Below, piece after piece: positions 1 through 10,586 of a stretch of DNA of 64,000 nt (its first letter is position 1; each line of letters begins with the position of its first letter). A model generated the notes under the pieces. It made no database searches. It was not told where the DNA came from and saw only the letters and a list, made by a program, of their open reading frames with translations. Position numbers and translations under genes: made by a program. The stretch is from Collybia mongolica (taxonomy: Eukaryota; Basidiomycota; Agaricomycetes; Agaricales; Clitocybaceae), in NCBI GenBank assembly GCA_013420905.1, contig JAAXNY010000005.1, positions 3,472,001 to 3,536,000 of the forward strand, written 5' to 3'.

Positions 1-841
1 TCCTTGGGGAACCTGTATTTGCTGTTGTTGCGGCCAAACTTGAGTGGGAGCAAGTTGTCCATACTTTTGCTGAGGTATGGACTGCGAGACATTGAGTGGC
101 GCCCCAGCCACTACCGAAGGTCCTGATTGAGTGGGATACCCATTATAGGGAGTTGCTGAAGGATATGACGTCCAATTAGGCTGAACCCCAGACATGTGAA
201 CATTCGCATATCTTTGCGGTTGAGCCACATTAGAATGGTATTGCCATGTTTGAGTGGGCGTTGGTGCATGAGTACTCGAATATGTATTGGATGGTGACAC
301 GGTAGGATGTGATTGCTGTGGGACATGCTAAACAACGCGTTAGATCTCCCAACTTAATCTGAGGCATATTGACATACATTGGCTGGTGGGATTTCCTCGA
401 GTCTGGATGTTGTGGAAGGCGCACTCGTTATGGAGAGTAGATTGGTATGATTACGATTGGTCGCCTGAGGTCCATGTTGTCCAGAAGGGCCTGCGATGGC
501 CAGTTGTCTAAATATTTCATCAGAGCCCAACCGTCCACGTTGTTATGGCACCTACTGCTTACGAGTCGCCTGCTGTTCTTGCATGGCTTTCAACAACCGA
601 CTACGAATAGTCAGTAAGAGCTAATGTAACGCGTACGAGACACTCACCGTGCCTCCTCGCCTTCTTGAATTTTATTCTGCAGGTCCTCTTGCATCCGGTC
701 ATACTCCTTTTTCGCCTGTTCGTTCATGGCATCCCAGTTGTCAATATAGCGGCGTGCCTCTTCAATGCGACGCTGGTTGAGTTGATACTCTTCTTCACCA
801 ATGATCAGGGCCGTTTTATCTTTCTTTTCTTCATCAGCCAT
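1..841 (-). CDS. Q/S/P-rich coiled-coil protein, partial at the left edge
   Basis: I do not recognise this gene. Its start is the ATG at 841-839. The first exon (to about 644) encodes a highly charged helix beginning MADEEKKDKTALIIGEEEYQ and rich in E, K, Q and R, which is a probable coiled coil. It ends at a GTGAGT donor. The helix seems to continue in a short exon near 555-600 (RLLKAMQEQQATRKQ). Further exons encode low-complexity sequence rich in Q, P, S, N and Y (for example TWQYHSNVAQPQRYANVHMS near 190-260), still open at base 1, so the C terminus lies outside the window. Charged coiled coil plus a Q/P/Y-rich tail suggests a cytoplasmic or nuclear scaffold, but no function can be assigned. 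It diverges from the NDUFAF5-like gene across only 174 bp. Confidence 0.55.
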
Positions 842-1015
842 GCTGCTATCTGCAAGAGTGGCACACGTTGAAGATGGCGATAGATAGAGGAAATGGACGC
901 GAGGAAACCAAGCTTAGGCGAGAACCCTAAGGCCAAAGACCACCTTTCAAATCAATTGGTCACTTGTATTGTAACGCGTTAAAGTTGTCACACTTCCTAC
1001 GTGGGAATTTCAACA
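842..1015. promoter_or_regulatory. Bidirectional promoter with an ACGCGT box
   Basis: This is the 174-bp gap between two divergent start codons (841 minus, 1016 plus), so it must carry both core promoters. It holds an ACGCGT hexamer at 974-979. That is the MluI cell-cycle box bound by MBF-type factors in ascomycetes. Its use here is not shown. Confidence 0.4.
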
Positions 1016-2500
1016 ATGTTCCTTCCCCGCGTTGTCCGCTCCAGCGTACTTCCAAGGCAGACACGCGCTTTCGCCGCTATCTCTCCTGGATCAAGCTCCT
1101 TGAATCTCGCCTCTTCCAGCCCTTACCAAGTTTTTGACCGAAAAGCTAAATTTATCCAAAAGGACAGGGCAGCTACGCGGGATGGGGGCGCGCGAAGCAA
1201 AACTGTCGATTATGTCAGAGCGGAAGTTGCTGAAAGGATGTTAGAAAGGTTTCTCGTGCGTCTTTATGACTTGACAGCTGTTCTTTTCTATTATCTGGCT
1301 GTGCTTGTACATACAGGATATCAAGCGAAAATTCAACACGGTCCTTGACCTTGGGTCTGGTCCCGGCCACTTTTCCAAGCTCTTGGAACAAGAAAGGACA
1401 AAGAAGAGTATTATGGTAGATTCCAGTGGTATGTTCGTTCGGCTTACTACCTGATATCTGTAGTAATTTCTTAGGAAAGAGAAGACCCTGAGGCGTGATC
1501 CTGACTCTGATTTTGAAGGTAGGCTATCGCGTTTTGGCACATAGCGTCAGATCTTATTCTTCCAGTTGAGATCGAGAGAATACATGCCGACGAGGAAAAC
1601 TTGTTGACGATTGTGGACCGAAATTCTCAAGAAGCGGTCGTATCATGCCTAAGTCTACATTGGGTGAATGACCTACCAGGTCAGACCTTTTGCTCGCTTA
1701 CAGAGGCAATTTTGCGACATTCCCGTTCTTCATAGGAGTGTTAGTACAGATCAAGGAGGCACTACAGCCGGATGGTCTCTTTCTAGGGGCCATGTTTGGG
1801 GGCGAAACCCTGTTCGAATTGAGGTGATAGCTACGTGTCAACTCATGCCTTCTGCCCTTCTCATCCTCTATCAGGACTTCCCTTCAACTTGCAGAAGTTG
1901 AACGCGAGGGGGGCATCTCTCCGCACGTTTCCCCAATGACTGGTATGTTTGGACCAGTTGACTTCTAGGCTTCTTACCCTTACGTGAGCGTAGAGAATGG
2001 AGATATATCCAATCTTCTCAGCCGAGCGGGCTTCAACTTACTCACAGTTGATGTCGACGAAATACAGGTGGCATATCCTAGTATGTGGGAACTATTAGAG
2101 GACTTATCAGATATGGGAGAGGCGAACGCGATCATGGGACGGTTCGACTTCCTTCACCGGATTTATCGAAGAACTATTGTTGACTCCCCAACTTGTAGGC
2201 GCAACTTTATTCACCGTGATACCCTATCAGCGGCATCGGCGATTTATAAAGGTAAGGCAATATCTGTCTCCACTGCATTTTTCAATATGACAACGTTCCT
2301 CAGAACTTCATGGGAATGAAGACGGAAGTATTCCGGCCACCTTCCAAGTGATATACATGGTGAGTGCTTGGCATTAAAAAATGGCGTGTTTAAGACTGAA
2401 TGGCATATCACATGATTAGATTGGATGGAAACCCGCACCTTCCCAGCCACAGCCGCTTAAGCGAGGGTCGGGCAAGGTTAACTTGAAAGAAGTACTGTGA
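1016..2500 (+). CDS. NDUFAF5: NDUFAF5-like mitochondrial complex I assembly methyltransferase family protein
   Basis: This is the homologue of NDUFAF5, a class I SAM-fold mitochondrial protein needed for early complex I assembly; the human protein hydroxylates an arginine of NDUFS7. The start is the ATG at 1016. The N terminus ([20 protein letters not shown]) is basic and amphipathic with no acidic residue, as expected of a matrix-targeting presequence. Next come the family signature [16 protein letters not shown] and, after an intron (exon join ..RFL/DIKRKF), the SAM-binding motif [16 protein letters not shown]. Further exons give SLHWVNDLP, the [15 protein letters not shown] strand-turn-strand and the C-terminal block [19 protein letters not shown]. 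The last intron falls inside [15 protein letters not shown] and translation stops at the TGA of 2498-2500. There are six or more short introns and the gene looks intact. Confidence 0.88.
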
Positions 2501-2555
2501 ATAGGCATAAGGCTTTGAAGTATCATGTCATTGCAAAATATTTTACTACCTTCCC

Positions 2556-2954
2556 TCATAAATATAGATCTCCCTCTAGATCTTGGACCACAGACGTGGA
2601 GATAGATTTGTTGCCTCGTGTAGCCTCGTGTTTAAAAGTCAACGTACTCTGAACCCCTTCTTCCGGCGGCAATTGTCCCAACAAATGTCCGACGGCAGGT
2701 ATATATGATCCTTGTCCTCCCTTGTCCCATGCGTAAGTAATTACACTACCCACAATTGGCAACGTGCATCTGGCTATCGATTGTGCTTGTCTAACAAAGC
2801 CCTTAGGTGCCGCCGGCCTGATCTTGACGAGTAAGTGAACTAAAAAAGGCTCCCAGATTTCCATAATTGGCGAACAAAAAAACCAGGCGGTATAGCCAAC
2901 CCCAGTTGATAATGCCGCGTAAGACGAGCTTGAGCCTTCCAAAAAAAATATCAT
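2556..2954 (-). CDS. Possible small hypothetical protein
   Basis: An open frame of 132 codons with an ATG at 2954 lies between the convergent NDUFAF5-like and Trm10 genes. Its product has a short hydrophobic N-terminal half (YTAWFFCSPIMEIWEPFLVH) and a polar C-terminal half. I see no family motif. It could be an exon of a short gene, antisense UTR sequence or chance. Confidence 0.25.
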   Translation of the reverse strand: MIFFLEGSSSSYAALSTGVGYTAWFFCSPIMEIWEPFLVHLLVKIRPAAPKGFVRQAQSIARCTLPIVGSVITYAWDKGGQGSYIPAVGHLLGQLPPEEGVQSTLTFKHEATRGNKSISTSVVQDLEGDLYL

Positions 2955-3200
2955 TTCCCAGTCCTATGTGTGTAACTTCCCCATCGCTCAATGTGCGATA
3001 GAAGGATCACTTCTAACTGTTGCCACCCGAATCGAGACAAGGAGAAATGCTGTTCAGGGTACACAACTGCTTGCAATGATCGATCTAGTGAACACATAAG
3101 ATGACATTTATGGTGTATTTCTAATTGATATTCTGTACATCAGATCTTCGGCAGATAAATACACTGTGCGCAACTTATTGTCGCCGTCGCCTGGTATGTT

Positions 3201-4382
3201 TTATCCCGCTTCTGTGAGGATTGCCTGCTCCCCATCAACTTCGTCTAGTTCGTTTTCTTCGACTACACCAGCGTCGTTTCGACCACTGTCTGGTGTGTCC
3301 TCAGGTCTACTCTTCCCGCCGATATGAAATTTCCGTTTAGGAATAACGGAGTTGAATGCTTCCTCCCAATCCCTTGTCTCGACCCATTTGAGCAAGATCT
3401 CGAACACCTGATTCACGGTCAAAACCTTGCGAGTGGGCAAGGATGCAAGATAACGCCCGATAGGAAGCCGTGCGGTTCGGACGCCAGAATCCTTAGCTTT
3501 ATTGAGACAGAGATTCTAGAATCATAGAGGTGTCAGAGGTCGCTTCTTAACGAGGGCGAGGAGATTAAAACCTTGTATCGGTTGTGATCGCATATCCCGC
3601 CAATAATGTATGTTTCTTCAGGCTTCAACTCGGTGAGCTCTTCTTCAGAGTCTGCCGTCAGGTATATGATCCTCTGCCGTACCTCTTCCAGACCAGTAAC
3701 AGGCACTTGTATGCTATCCAGTACGGATAATGGAGCGGAGTCCCCAGGTACGATGCGATCGGTGAAGCCTTGGGTTATGCTTCCTTGGTCCTGCCAGAGC
3801 CTTTCGTAACCATCGTGCCACCATTGGGTATTTGTCCATCTTTTGTAGCTAGCATCACTCAAACTTTCCAGTCTGGCGAAAGTTCGCCCATTGAGCGAAG
3901 TGTAGACGAGCGAAAATGGGTAGGCTGCGCTTCGATTAGCGCTATACGTGTATCCTAGCTGGGAGCACAGGGAACTTATTTCCTAAACCCATGGCATGTG
4001 TCGCGTCGAGATAACCAAAGGAAAGGCAAAGACTGCCCACCTTCTCATTCATCTTGTCATCAAAACCAAGGTCAACGACGACCGTTCCCCCAAATCGAAT
4101 TTTAGGCCTCTTCTTATGCCTGTTTTTTTCCTCCTCGTCATCTATTTCCCCTGCGGCGCGTTTCTCAGCGATCAAGCGTTTTTTCCGCTTTTTGGCCTCC
4201 TTTTCCTTGGCTCGACGCTCCAACTTGACCGCAGCAAAACGTTCTGCCTTGGCTGCCTTTTTCAATGCACTTTTGGAGAGTATCTTGGGTGGGTCATCGC
4301 TCATGGTTGTTGAACCAGCTTCAGATGTTAATGATTGTCCGAGTATTTCCGGCGTATCCCTAGGCACCACGGGTTCGTCCAT
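3201..4382 (-). CDS. TRM10: tRNA (guanine(9)-N1)-methyltransferase Trm10
   Basis: Trm10 is a SPOUT-fold enzyme that methylates N1 of G9 in several tRNAs using SAM. The ATG at 4382 opens a first exon with an acidic/serine leader and a long basic helix (SKSALKKAAKAERFAAVKLE, then KEKEAKKRKKRLIAEKRAAG), the usual Trm10 tRNA-binding N terminus. The catalytic domain begins VVVDLGFDDKMNEKE; the first intron is removed between MNEK and EISSLCSQLGYTYSANR. Later exons carry YLTADSEEELTELKPEETYI, GGICDHNRYK (the conserved aspartate of the family active site is in this loop) and LPTRKVLTVNQVFEILLKW. The last two match SPOUT knot segments. An acidic tail ends at the TAA of 3201-3203. It is divergent from APT1, 111 bp from that gene's earliest possible ATG. 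Confidence 0.92.
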
Positions 4383-4631
4383 AACTCTGCTTGTGATTTT
4401 TCTAACCCTACCACCACAATCGTTAGCAAAACTGCAGATTTAGGTGGAGGAAGAGACCAAAGTATAATTACTGTTGGTCAAGAAGACCGGTAGATGCCGA
4501 CCCCCCTGAGATCGATTATTTCGGGTGACCTTGTTCAAATCATACTCATACTCGCTGGAATCACCGTGGCCGTCTATCTCGGTCAGAACGTTCCCCCCAT
4601 CACCACCCTTCCAAATCTCGCATCCAACACC

Positions 4632-5674
4632 ATGGCTGCCGCAGTTGCTGTCAAATTCCTCACCGTGCCTTCTGTGAGCAAGCACACGGCGACGGTTATT
4701 TTCGTGCACGTACGCACCTTTCTTTACAAGACTTATAGTCGCTAAGCATCCCTCGTTTCGCGCACGCCCAATTCAGGGCTTAGGGGACACTGGACATGGA
4801 TGGAAACCAGTCGCAGACATGTTTCGGGCCGACCCTGCTCTTGCCCACGTAAAATGGATACTCCCTCACTCGTGAGTTCGATCCTGAAAACCCCAATATT
4901 CAACTTTCGTGGTTCACTCCCAAATATCAAATGCCTTTTATAATCTCTTCACATGTAATTTAATCTGAATTAAATGTCAACAGACCAACACGTAGCGTCA
5001 AAGCCAACATGGGCATGGACATGCCGTCGTGGTTCGTCCGGCTCCATGGCTGTTAATCGGCGGTACCTACTCATGCGACATTTCGGATGTTTATCAACCT
5101 AGGTTCGACATCTATTCCTTCGGATTCGACACAGATGAAGACGAGATGGGAATGTTGCAGTCAGCTCGGTTGATCAACCAATTGATCACCACTGAAGTGG
5201 AGTCTGGCACCGACCCCAGCCGCATCGTGCTAGGAGGGTTCAGCCAGGGCGCAACCATGTCTCTTCTAACTGGCCTGACGGGTGAGAGGAAGTTGGCTGG
5301 CATTGCGGTGTTAAGCGGCTGGCTCCCATTAAGGCAGAAATTCAAGGCCGTTCGTGCACAACATCACAACACTTATGAATAAAATATTTACACTATCTCC
5401 ACCACAGATGGCGTCTCAACATGCCTCCTCAATTCCCATCTTCTGGGGTCACGGGTCGATCGACCCACTGGTCAAGTTCCAATTTTGCAAAGACTCCTAT
5501 GACTTCCTCATTAAATCGCTCGGAATTCCACTCTCGACCAAAAAAAACGATTGCAAAGGCCTGACGTACAATATCTATGACGGGATGGGACATACGACAA
5601 ACCAGAGGGAGCTTGACGACTTGAAAGCTTGGATCACGAAGGCTATCCCCGAAGGTCTGCGTCCTTCGATATAA
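4632..5674 (+). CDS. APT1: Acyl-protein thioesterase 1
   Basis: This is an alpha/beta-hydrolase that removes palmitate from S-acylated proteins such as Ras and G-alpha. Sequence hallmarks are TATVIFVHGLGDTGHGWKPV (oxyanion region), WILPHS, the nucleophile elbow GGFSQGATMSLL with the catalytic serine, IPIFWGHGSIDPLV carrying the catalytic aspartate, and the final DGMGHTTN with the catalytic histidine, so all three triad residues are present. Four or more short introns split it; the stop is at 5672-5674. I chose the ATG at 4632 because its context (ACACCATGG) is optimal and MAAAVAVKFLTV aligns with typical family starts. The frame is also open back to an ATG at 4494, which would add 46 residues including a hydrophobic segment (IILILAGITVAVYLG). 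Confidence 0.9.
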
Positions 5675-6215
5675 TCGGACGTTACAGAACGTCCGCGTAC
5701 TGTTCTTACCTTGCGTTAGCTTTTCATTTTCTTTGGCTGTCTGTTCGTCTCTTATCATTCATCATCTCCCCTCTCTTTGGTGCTTTCAGCTTCATCAACC
5801 CCGATGATAAGTATTCCTTCCATTGTCCATAGTTTGATCATATTGGCATCTTATATACAAATTTGAGCATTTCAAGTCCTCCAATCCAGCAAGCACCTGT
5901 ATTACAACCTGTACAATGACATTTATTAATAAAAAGACATTGCTCCTAATGTTACCCTCAGACTCCATTTACTTGGTCCCCGTTGGGCACCAACATCCAC
6001 AAACTATTACTATAAACGATATAGGGGTGTTACGTTTTTGTCACAAACACATGGCTTGACCCAGACTTTGGCAAACCTCCCCGTCTCATCAAGGCCTCTC
6101 TTCAATCCCACCAGTCCGAAAGTCAGCCTTGAGTAAGCACTCAGCAGTTATGCATTGGATGACATTTGACTGAGGATACACAAATCTATACCCTAGTTTT
6201 CCGGTTGTGAGAGAA
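5675..6215. other. Intergenic: APT1 3' region and promoter of the next gene
   Basis: I see no gene here. The T-rich sequence after 5680 with AATAAA-like sequence near 5928 is compatible with the APT1 3'UTR. The remainder is presumably the promoter of the small gene at 6216. Confidence 0.4.
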
Positions 6216-6590
6216 ATGCTCTCTACGAATCCTTTACCAGATCAACGCCCGCCTGCATACACCGAAGTTGATCCTACTCTTGGATCTGACCGAAGGCAGC
6301 TAGAATTACCTACAACCAGGTCTGACACTATCTCCCACACAACCTTCGGCCCGACACCACTCACTACACAGTCGCTGATTCCTTACGCGTATCATGACGC
6401 ACGTTCCCCTTACTCTATCGCCCAGGCTGATGCTCGGGCTCGATGGCGACTAATTAGTGGATGCCTATGGGCCTTTGGGCTATGGACTGTGATAGGACTT
6501 GTGGTTGGTGCGGAAATCACCGAATACGACGCAACTCGGACAGGAGCCGCCAGGTTGTGGGGAAATCTCTCATCCGTTAGGGTGGGATAA
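6216..6590 (+). CDS. Small single-pass membrane protein with a PPxY motif
   Basis: An intronless frame of 124 codons runs from the ATG at 6216 to the TAA at 6588. The N-terminal half is polar and Pro/Thr/Ser-rich and carries RPPAYTEVD near residue 12, a PPxY motif of the kind bound by WW domains of Nedd4/Rsp5 ubiquitin ligases. Near residues 80-100 there is one hydrophobic stretch (LISGCLWAFGLWTVIGLVVG) preceded by RARWR, which suggests a single membrane helix. I know no named family for it. By analogy it could be an adaptor or cargo of an Rsp5-type ligase, but that is inference from one short motif. A wrongly delimited longer gene is the main alternative. Confidence 0.5.
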   Translation: MLSTNPLPDQRPPAYTEVDPTLGSDRRQLELPTTRSDTISHTTFGPTPLTTQSLIPYAYHDARSPYSIAQADARARWRLISGCLWAFGLWTVIGLVVGAEITEYDATRTGAARLWGNLSSVRVG

Positions 6591-8118
6591 GTATGGTACG
6601 ACGACACTGACTCAAAGTCTACTTCCGTTTTTCCCACATGCTATCCGGGCCAAGAACAGGAATCAAAGGACGATCAGAATATTTTTCCAATATGTATATC
6701 TCCGAGACAGTGTTAACATGAGCTTTGCCGACTTCCGCTGACTTGAACTATCGCTCAGTTCCTTCCTCCGGTTGAATCATGTCAGTGATGTTGTCACTGA
6801 CTCAAACTTTTAAAAATTATTGAAATTTCACCCCAGATTTTTCTCTTGATGTACATTCATTTACAAGCTTACAATGTAGTCCTCGATACATGTTTTTACC
6901 CGGAACCTCGTTAGGGACATGCATCAAATATGATATAGGGAGACATTCACATTACATCTTCCAACTGCATTGCGCCGGCCTTCATGTGAAACCCTTGTCG
7001 CAAGGACCCGGCTTTTATCAGACAGCCAATCATCCCGGTGATATTTTCGGGTATCTCCTTATCACTTTAGTAGGCCACGTCGCCCTGCGTTCCCTGTAAA
7101 CCACTATTCATCAGTCCAAAAATACGCAACTTGGGTAAGCCTTGCCACAAAAGGAAATTGTATTTCCCTTTCCGAACTTGCAATGGTGATACGAGCAACG
7201 GATATACACATTGGACAACAATAACTCCCCAGCGCGATTGATGCGGAGGATACCAAAGCATAGAGGAAGTTTGTTACTGGAGGCTGGGGAAGGTGTTCAA
7301 GTATAGCCTTCAGCGTACATCCGTTCGACATCATTGGCGCGACGGTCCCGCTCCAGAAAAAGTGCAACAACAGGTCCATTTGATCCACATAATTTAACCA
7401 AACATTGACAGACAAGCCTGTCCAAGCATCGAGGCAGTATGGCGTTTTTCTTTTTTTCATTTCTCTACCATTGATTTATGAATGTCCCGGTTAGTTGAAT
7501 AGGTGCGGAAGAAAAGTTTGAGATAATGCAGAACCCATTATAATGAAATCACCCCCCCCCCTTGCGACGGTCTAAACGGATTACAAGAAGATTCGAAGGT
7601 CAGCCTTGGAGAAATATCACATCAGTACCTCGGGTCATCCAACTTAGAGCTGTTCCGGTTGAGAAACACAAGCGAAGTTGGGAATTATTCGAGCAGATCC
7701 GATCACAGAGCACACGGAAGCAAGCTCCGCGAATGAAACATTACTCTCGTGCTGGAAACACATAACAGAAAGTACCGAAACATTACTTCAGGTTGAGGGC
7801 AGAAGAATCGCAGACCCAGACCACAGGTCCTGACGAACCTTTGTGCTTACGTGAAGTTACCCGTGATTGGTCGGTCATATTGTCATGGGAGGCCGCCAGA
7901 GAGGTGGTGTAATTCAAATCTACTCCATTATTAACTCGAGTCCAACTTGTCACCACGTCAAAGAACGAAGTTTGTTCACCTCATGACAGCTTCGTGAGAT
8001 GGAGCTGCCTGATTGAGATCTCAATCCAAGATTAGCCAAATTATATACTCACTGCCTCAATAACAGGCTGTCGGCTGCAGTTCGTATCCGTGACTCGGTG
8101 TCGATTCTACTCCACTCA
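6591..8118. other. Gene-poor stretch
   Basis: Only short open frames without recognisable motifs are present. A poly-C run sits near 7551-7561. An open frame of about 118 codons on the minus strand (7104-7460) has hydrophobic patches but matches nothing I know. Confidence 0.4.
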
Positions 8119-8981
8119 TCATGCTCTCTCCTTTTTGTGCACATCGCAGATGCTGGCTGGGCCAGAATCTGACATCATTCCTTGGTTAGGAAATGTGAAA
8201 GACACTGGAGTTGGTGTTGCATTTTCCGTGACAAACGCAAGATCCAGGCCAGCGCGTACGACGACGAGGCTAGGAAAGATTGCCCTTGAATTGTGATGCA
8301 GTCAATACATTAACATGGAATACCAGGGAATGACACACGCTGGGCTGAACAAAGATGTCTATGAAGATTATGTGATGAAAACCACCAGGATGATTTCAGC
8401 GGTACTGTAGAGGGTGCCAGATTCAATCACGGTCCAAAACACATAAAGGTGTCCTGTGGCGCAATGGTAAATTTCAGGACCCGACGTATAGTCCACCAGA
8501 TTTTTCCAGCAATCAGGCAAGTAACGGTGATATGGGAAATAACCGGAATTGTAATGCCTATTACAGCATACTGTGAAACGACGAAGAAGTTATCACCATT
8601 TAATGCTGACAGTTTGGCTATCCCGATGAGGTGGGTCACTAGTCATACCATCTGTCAAGCTGGGCAAGAGGCTTGGGGATAAAGAGAAACCGACCAGTGT
8701 AGGCCACAACACTGATGCTCCAGGGAGGAAATCTTTCAACAAACATATCTCAGGAACAGCGGAAGTAAAGCTGACCGGTAAAACACATTTACTCCCCCAT
8801 ATGACAGAAGCGCCAGAAAAGACTGACATCTGCGAGGATTAACTGACTCTGTCTGAGCTGAGTTTGATGGGCACAGAATAGCGACACATACATTCACAAT
8901 GGAGAGGGCCTTGGTAATTATCTCCGTTAGCCTTGAAGGGTCGAGGACCCAGCAAGAGAAGGACGCGCCTGGAATTTGCAT
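8119..8981 (-). pseudogene. Decayed basidiomycete-type multi-TM (7-TM-like) membrane protein gene
   Basis: The minus strand carries, in the right order, segments typical of the large basidiomycete family of uncharacterised multi-pass membrane proteins. They are LTEIITKALSIVNV, ADVSLFWRFCHMG, a hydrophobic block, VISHITVTCLIAGKIWWTIR (the family's LTAGRIWW-like helix), TVIESGTLYSTAEIILVVFI (IESGALYS-like helix), AIFPSLVVVRAGL and a polar tail ending at a TGA at 8119-8121. Neighbouring segments fall in different frames: the WRFCHMG block and the following hydrophobic block need a shift, and the IESGTLYS helix runs into TAA/TAG codons before FPSLVVVRAGL. I found no set of introns that repairs all of these, so I call it a pseudogene. 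An intact gene with unusual introns is possible. The 5' limit is uncertain. Confidence 0.4.
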
Positions 8982-10586
8982 CCAAAATGAAAAGCTTCAA
9001 TTAGCATACACCTATGTAAGTCCACATTACCTCAAAGTATACATGATTGACACACTAATCCCGTGTACTTAGTTCAGCTATTTTGGAATAAAGTTACCAT
9101 CAACGTCTCCTAATTGTTTCATCGCAGCCATGAGGTGGGGTGACAGATCTAGGGAGATCTGTCATATATCATTATGGAGAGGCGACTATGGAAAACTATT
9201 CGGGCGTTCTGGGTGTTGGCTGAAGGTTGGTGGAAGATGTGTTTGAGATTGGCTGGTGGTGGGAGCCATGAATTTGGTTCAAGCAGATGGCCATTTTGTG
9301 AATGTCATTTCCTGTTGCGCCCGGGTACAGTCAACTTCCTTGTAACACACCCATTCGGAGCAGCACCCCACGACGGGCCTGGCTCTGCACAAATCAAGAG
9401 GGGGGGAGGACATACTGATAGTATTGTGTGACTGATTTTCTGGTGTAAGGCTCCGCAAGCCGTAAATTCTATGCATGTGGATCTGGGATTTACATAAGGG
9501 GCCTGGGCTACAATTGACTGTGGTTCTCGTTTAGCCTTGATGAGGAGGAGCGTATGAGCTTGAAGCTTGAACGTTTGAACCAGGCCCTTTACGGTCAACT
9601 TGGACGACCTTGACCTAGCCTTCTGCGTCGCGTATCGATAGGTTGCAGGCAGAATTGCTTCAAGCATTTGATCCAATTTTCTTGTGCAGATTCAATGGCG
9701 GTCTCTCGGACGGTGCGCAAATAATATATTGGAGTGCCACAGGTCACATATTTTTGATTTGCTGTGGATAAGTCGGATAAATGTCACGGATATTGGGGGT
9801 GATAATAAAAGAGAAATCAGAAGCGGTGAGAGCGCCGGCCGATCACGAAGAGACGCATGAAAAAAAGAAGATATGTCAGTCACGACGAGTCCTCGCGTGG
9901 TTGGAATATCCCAACCATCAGTCACACCTTGCTACTTGTTTTCCTCCACATCCTCACATTGAAAAGGACGATGGGAACGGTTGACAACGGGGCTGCGCTC
10001 TCACTGCAACGACTGTGCTGTCTGCGGACTGGCTATGACTCTCTGACTTACTCACCGACTCGGCGCTCAGACGTTGCGGTCTACTGTAACCCAGTGGCTC
10101 TGGCTGCCCAACGACGTATCACTTTTTGGCCGACAGCTCAGGCTCGCTTGGCGAGTATCCGTCGTCATTGTGGAGCACGTGACAATTAAGGTTAGGTTTA
10201 CAACTATTGTTTAGTGGCCTGTGCGTGGGAAGGCAGTATTTGGGTTGATTTGATTTGGATGTGACAGAGTCTCCAAACTCGGTACCATCCGACTTTCTTT
10301 CACATACCCTCTCTCGATCGCACACAACTTCGAGCTCATCGTGCAATACGGCGACTACGACACTTTTAACATCGAGCTCACCGTCCCACACGCTATACCT
10401 ACCGTTTCCTCTCATCCCTCCGTTGCTCTTCCCCCCGTTACTGCCCGTTGTCATCCTCGGTTCCGGTCCCGCAACCGCACTTCTCGTCACACACGCGCCT
10501 CACTCACCGGCTGTGTTCGCCTCTGGCCACCCTACTCACCTCTCGCGTCCCCTTGCTTGCTTTTCTGCCTCAGGTTGATGTGCTAG
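8982..10586. other. Gene-poor stretch and 5' region of the Whi3-like gene
   Basis: I find no supported gene. From about 10260 the plus strand becomes C/T-rich, as in long 5' leaders of fungal regulatory genes. A CACGTG hexamer is at 10176-10181. Confidence 0.4.

Noticed and set aside
7104..7460. Minus-strand open frame of about 118 codons with hydrophobic patches
   Set aside because: No family motif, no supporting splice structure, and it lies in a gene-poor stretch; likely chance.
9305..9676. Minus-strand open frame of about 123 codons
   Set aside because: Cysteine/proline-rich, no recognisable motif, overlaps another unrelated open frame.
10255..10578. Plus-strand open frame before the Whi3-like gene, rich in S/T/P/H
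   Set aside because: It starts at TTG, not ATG, and its composition follows from a C/T-rich leader.
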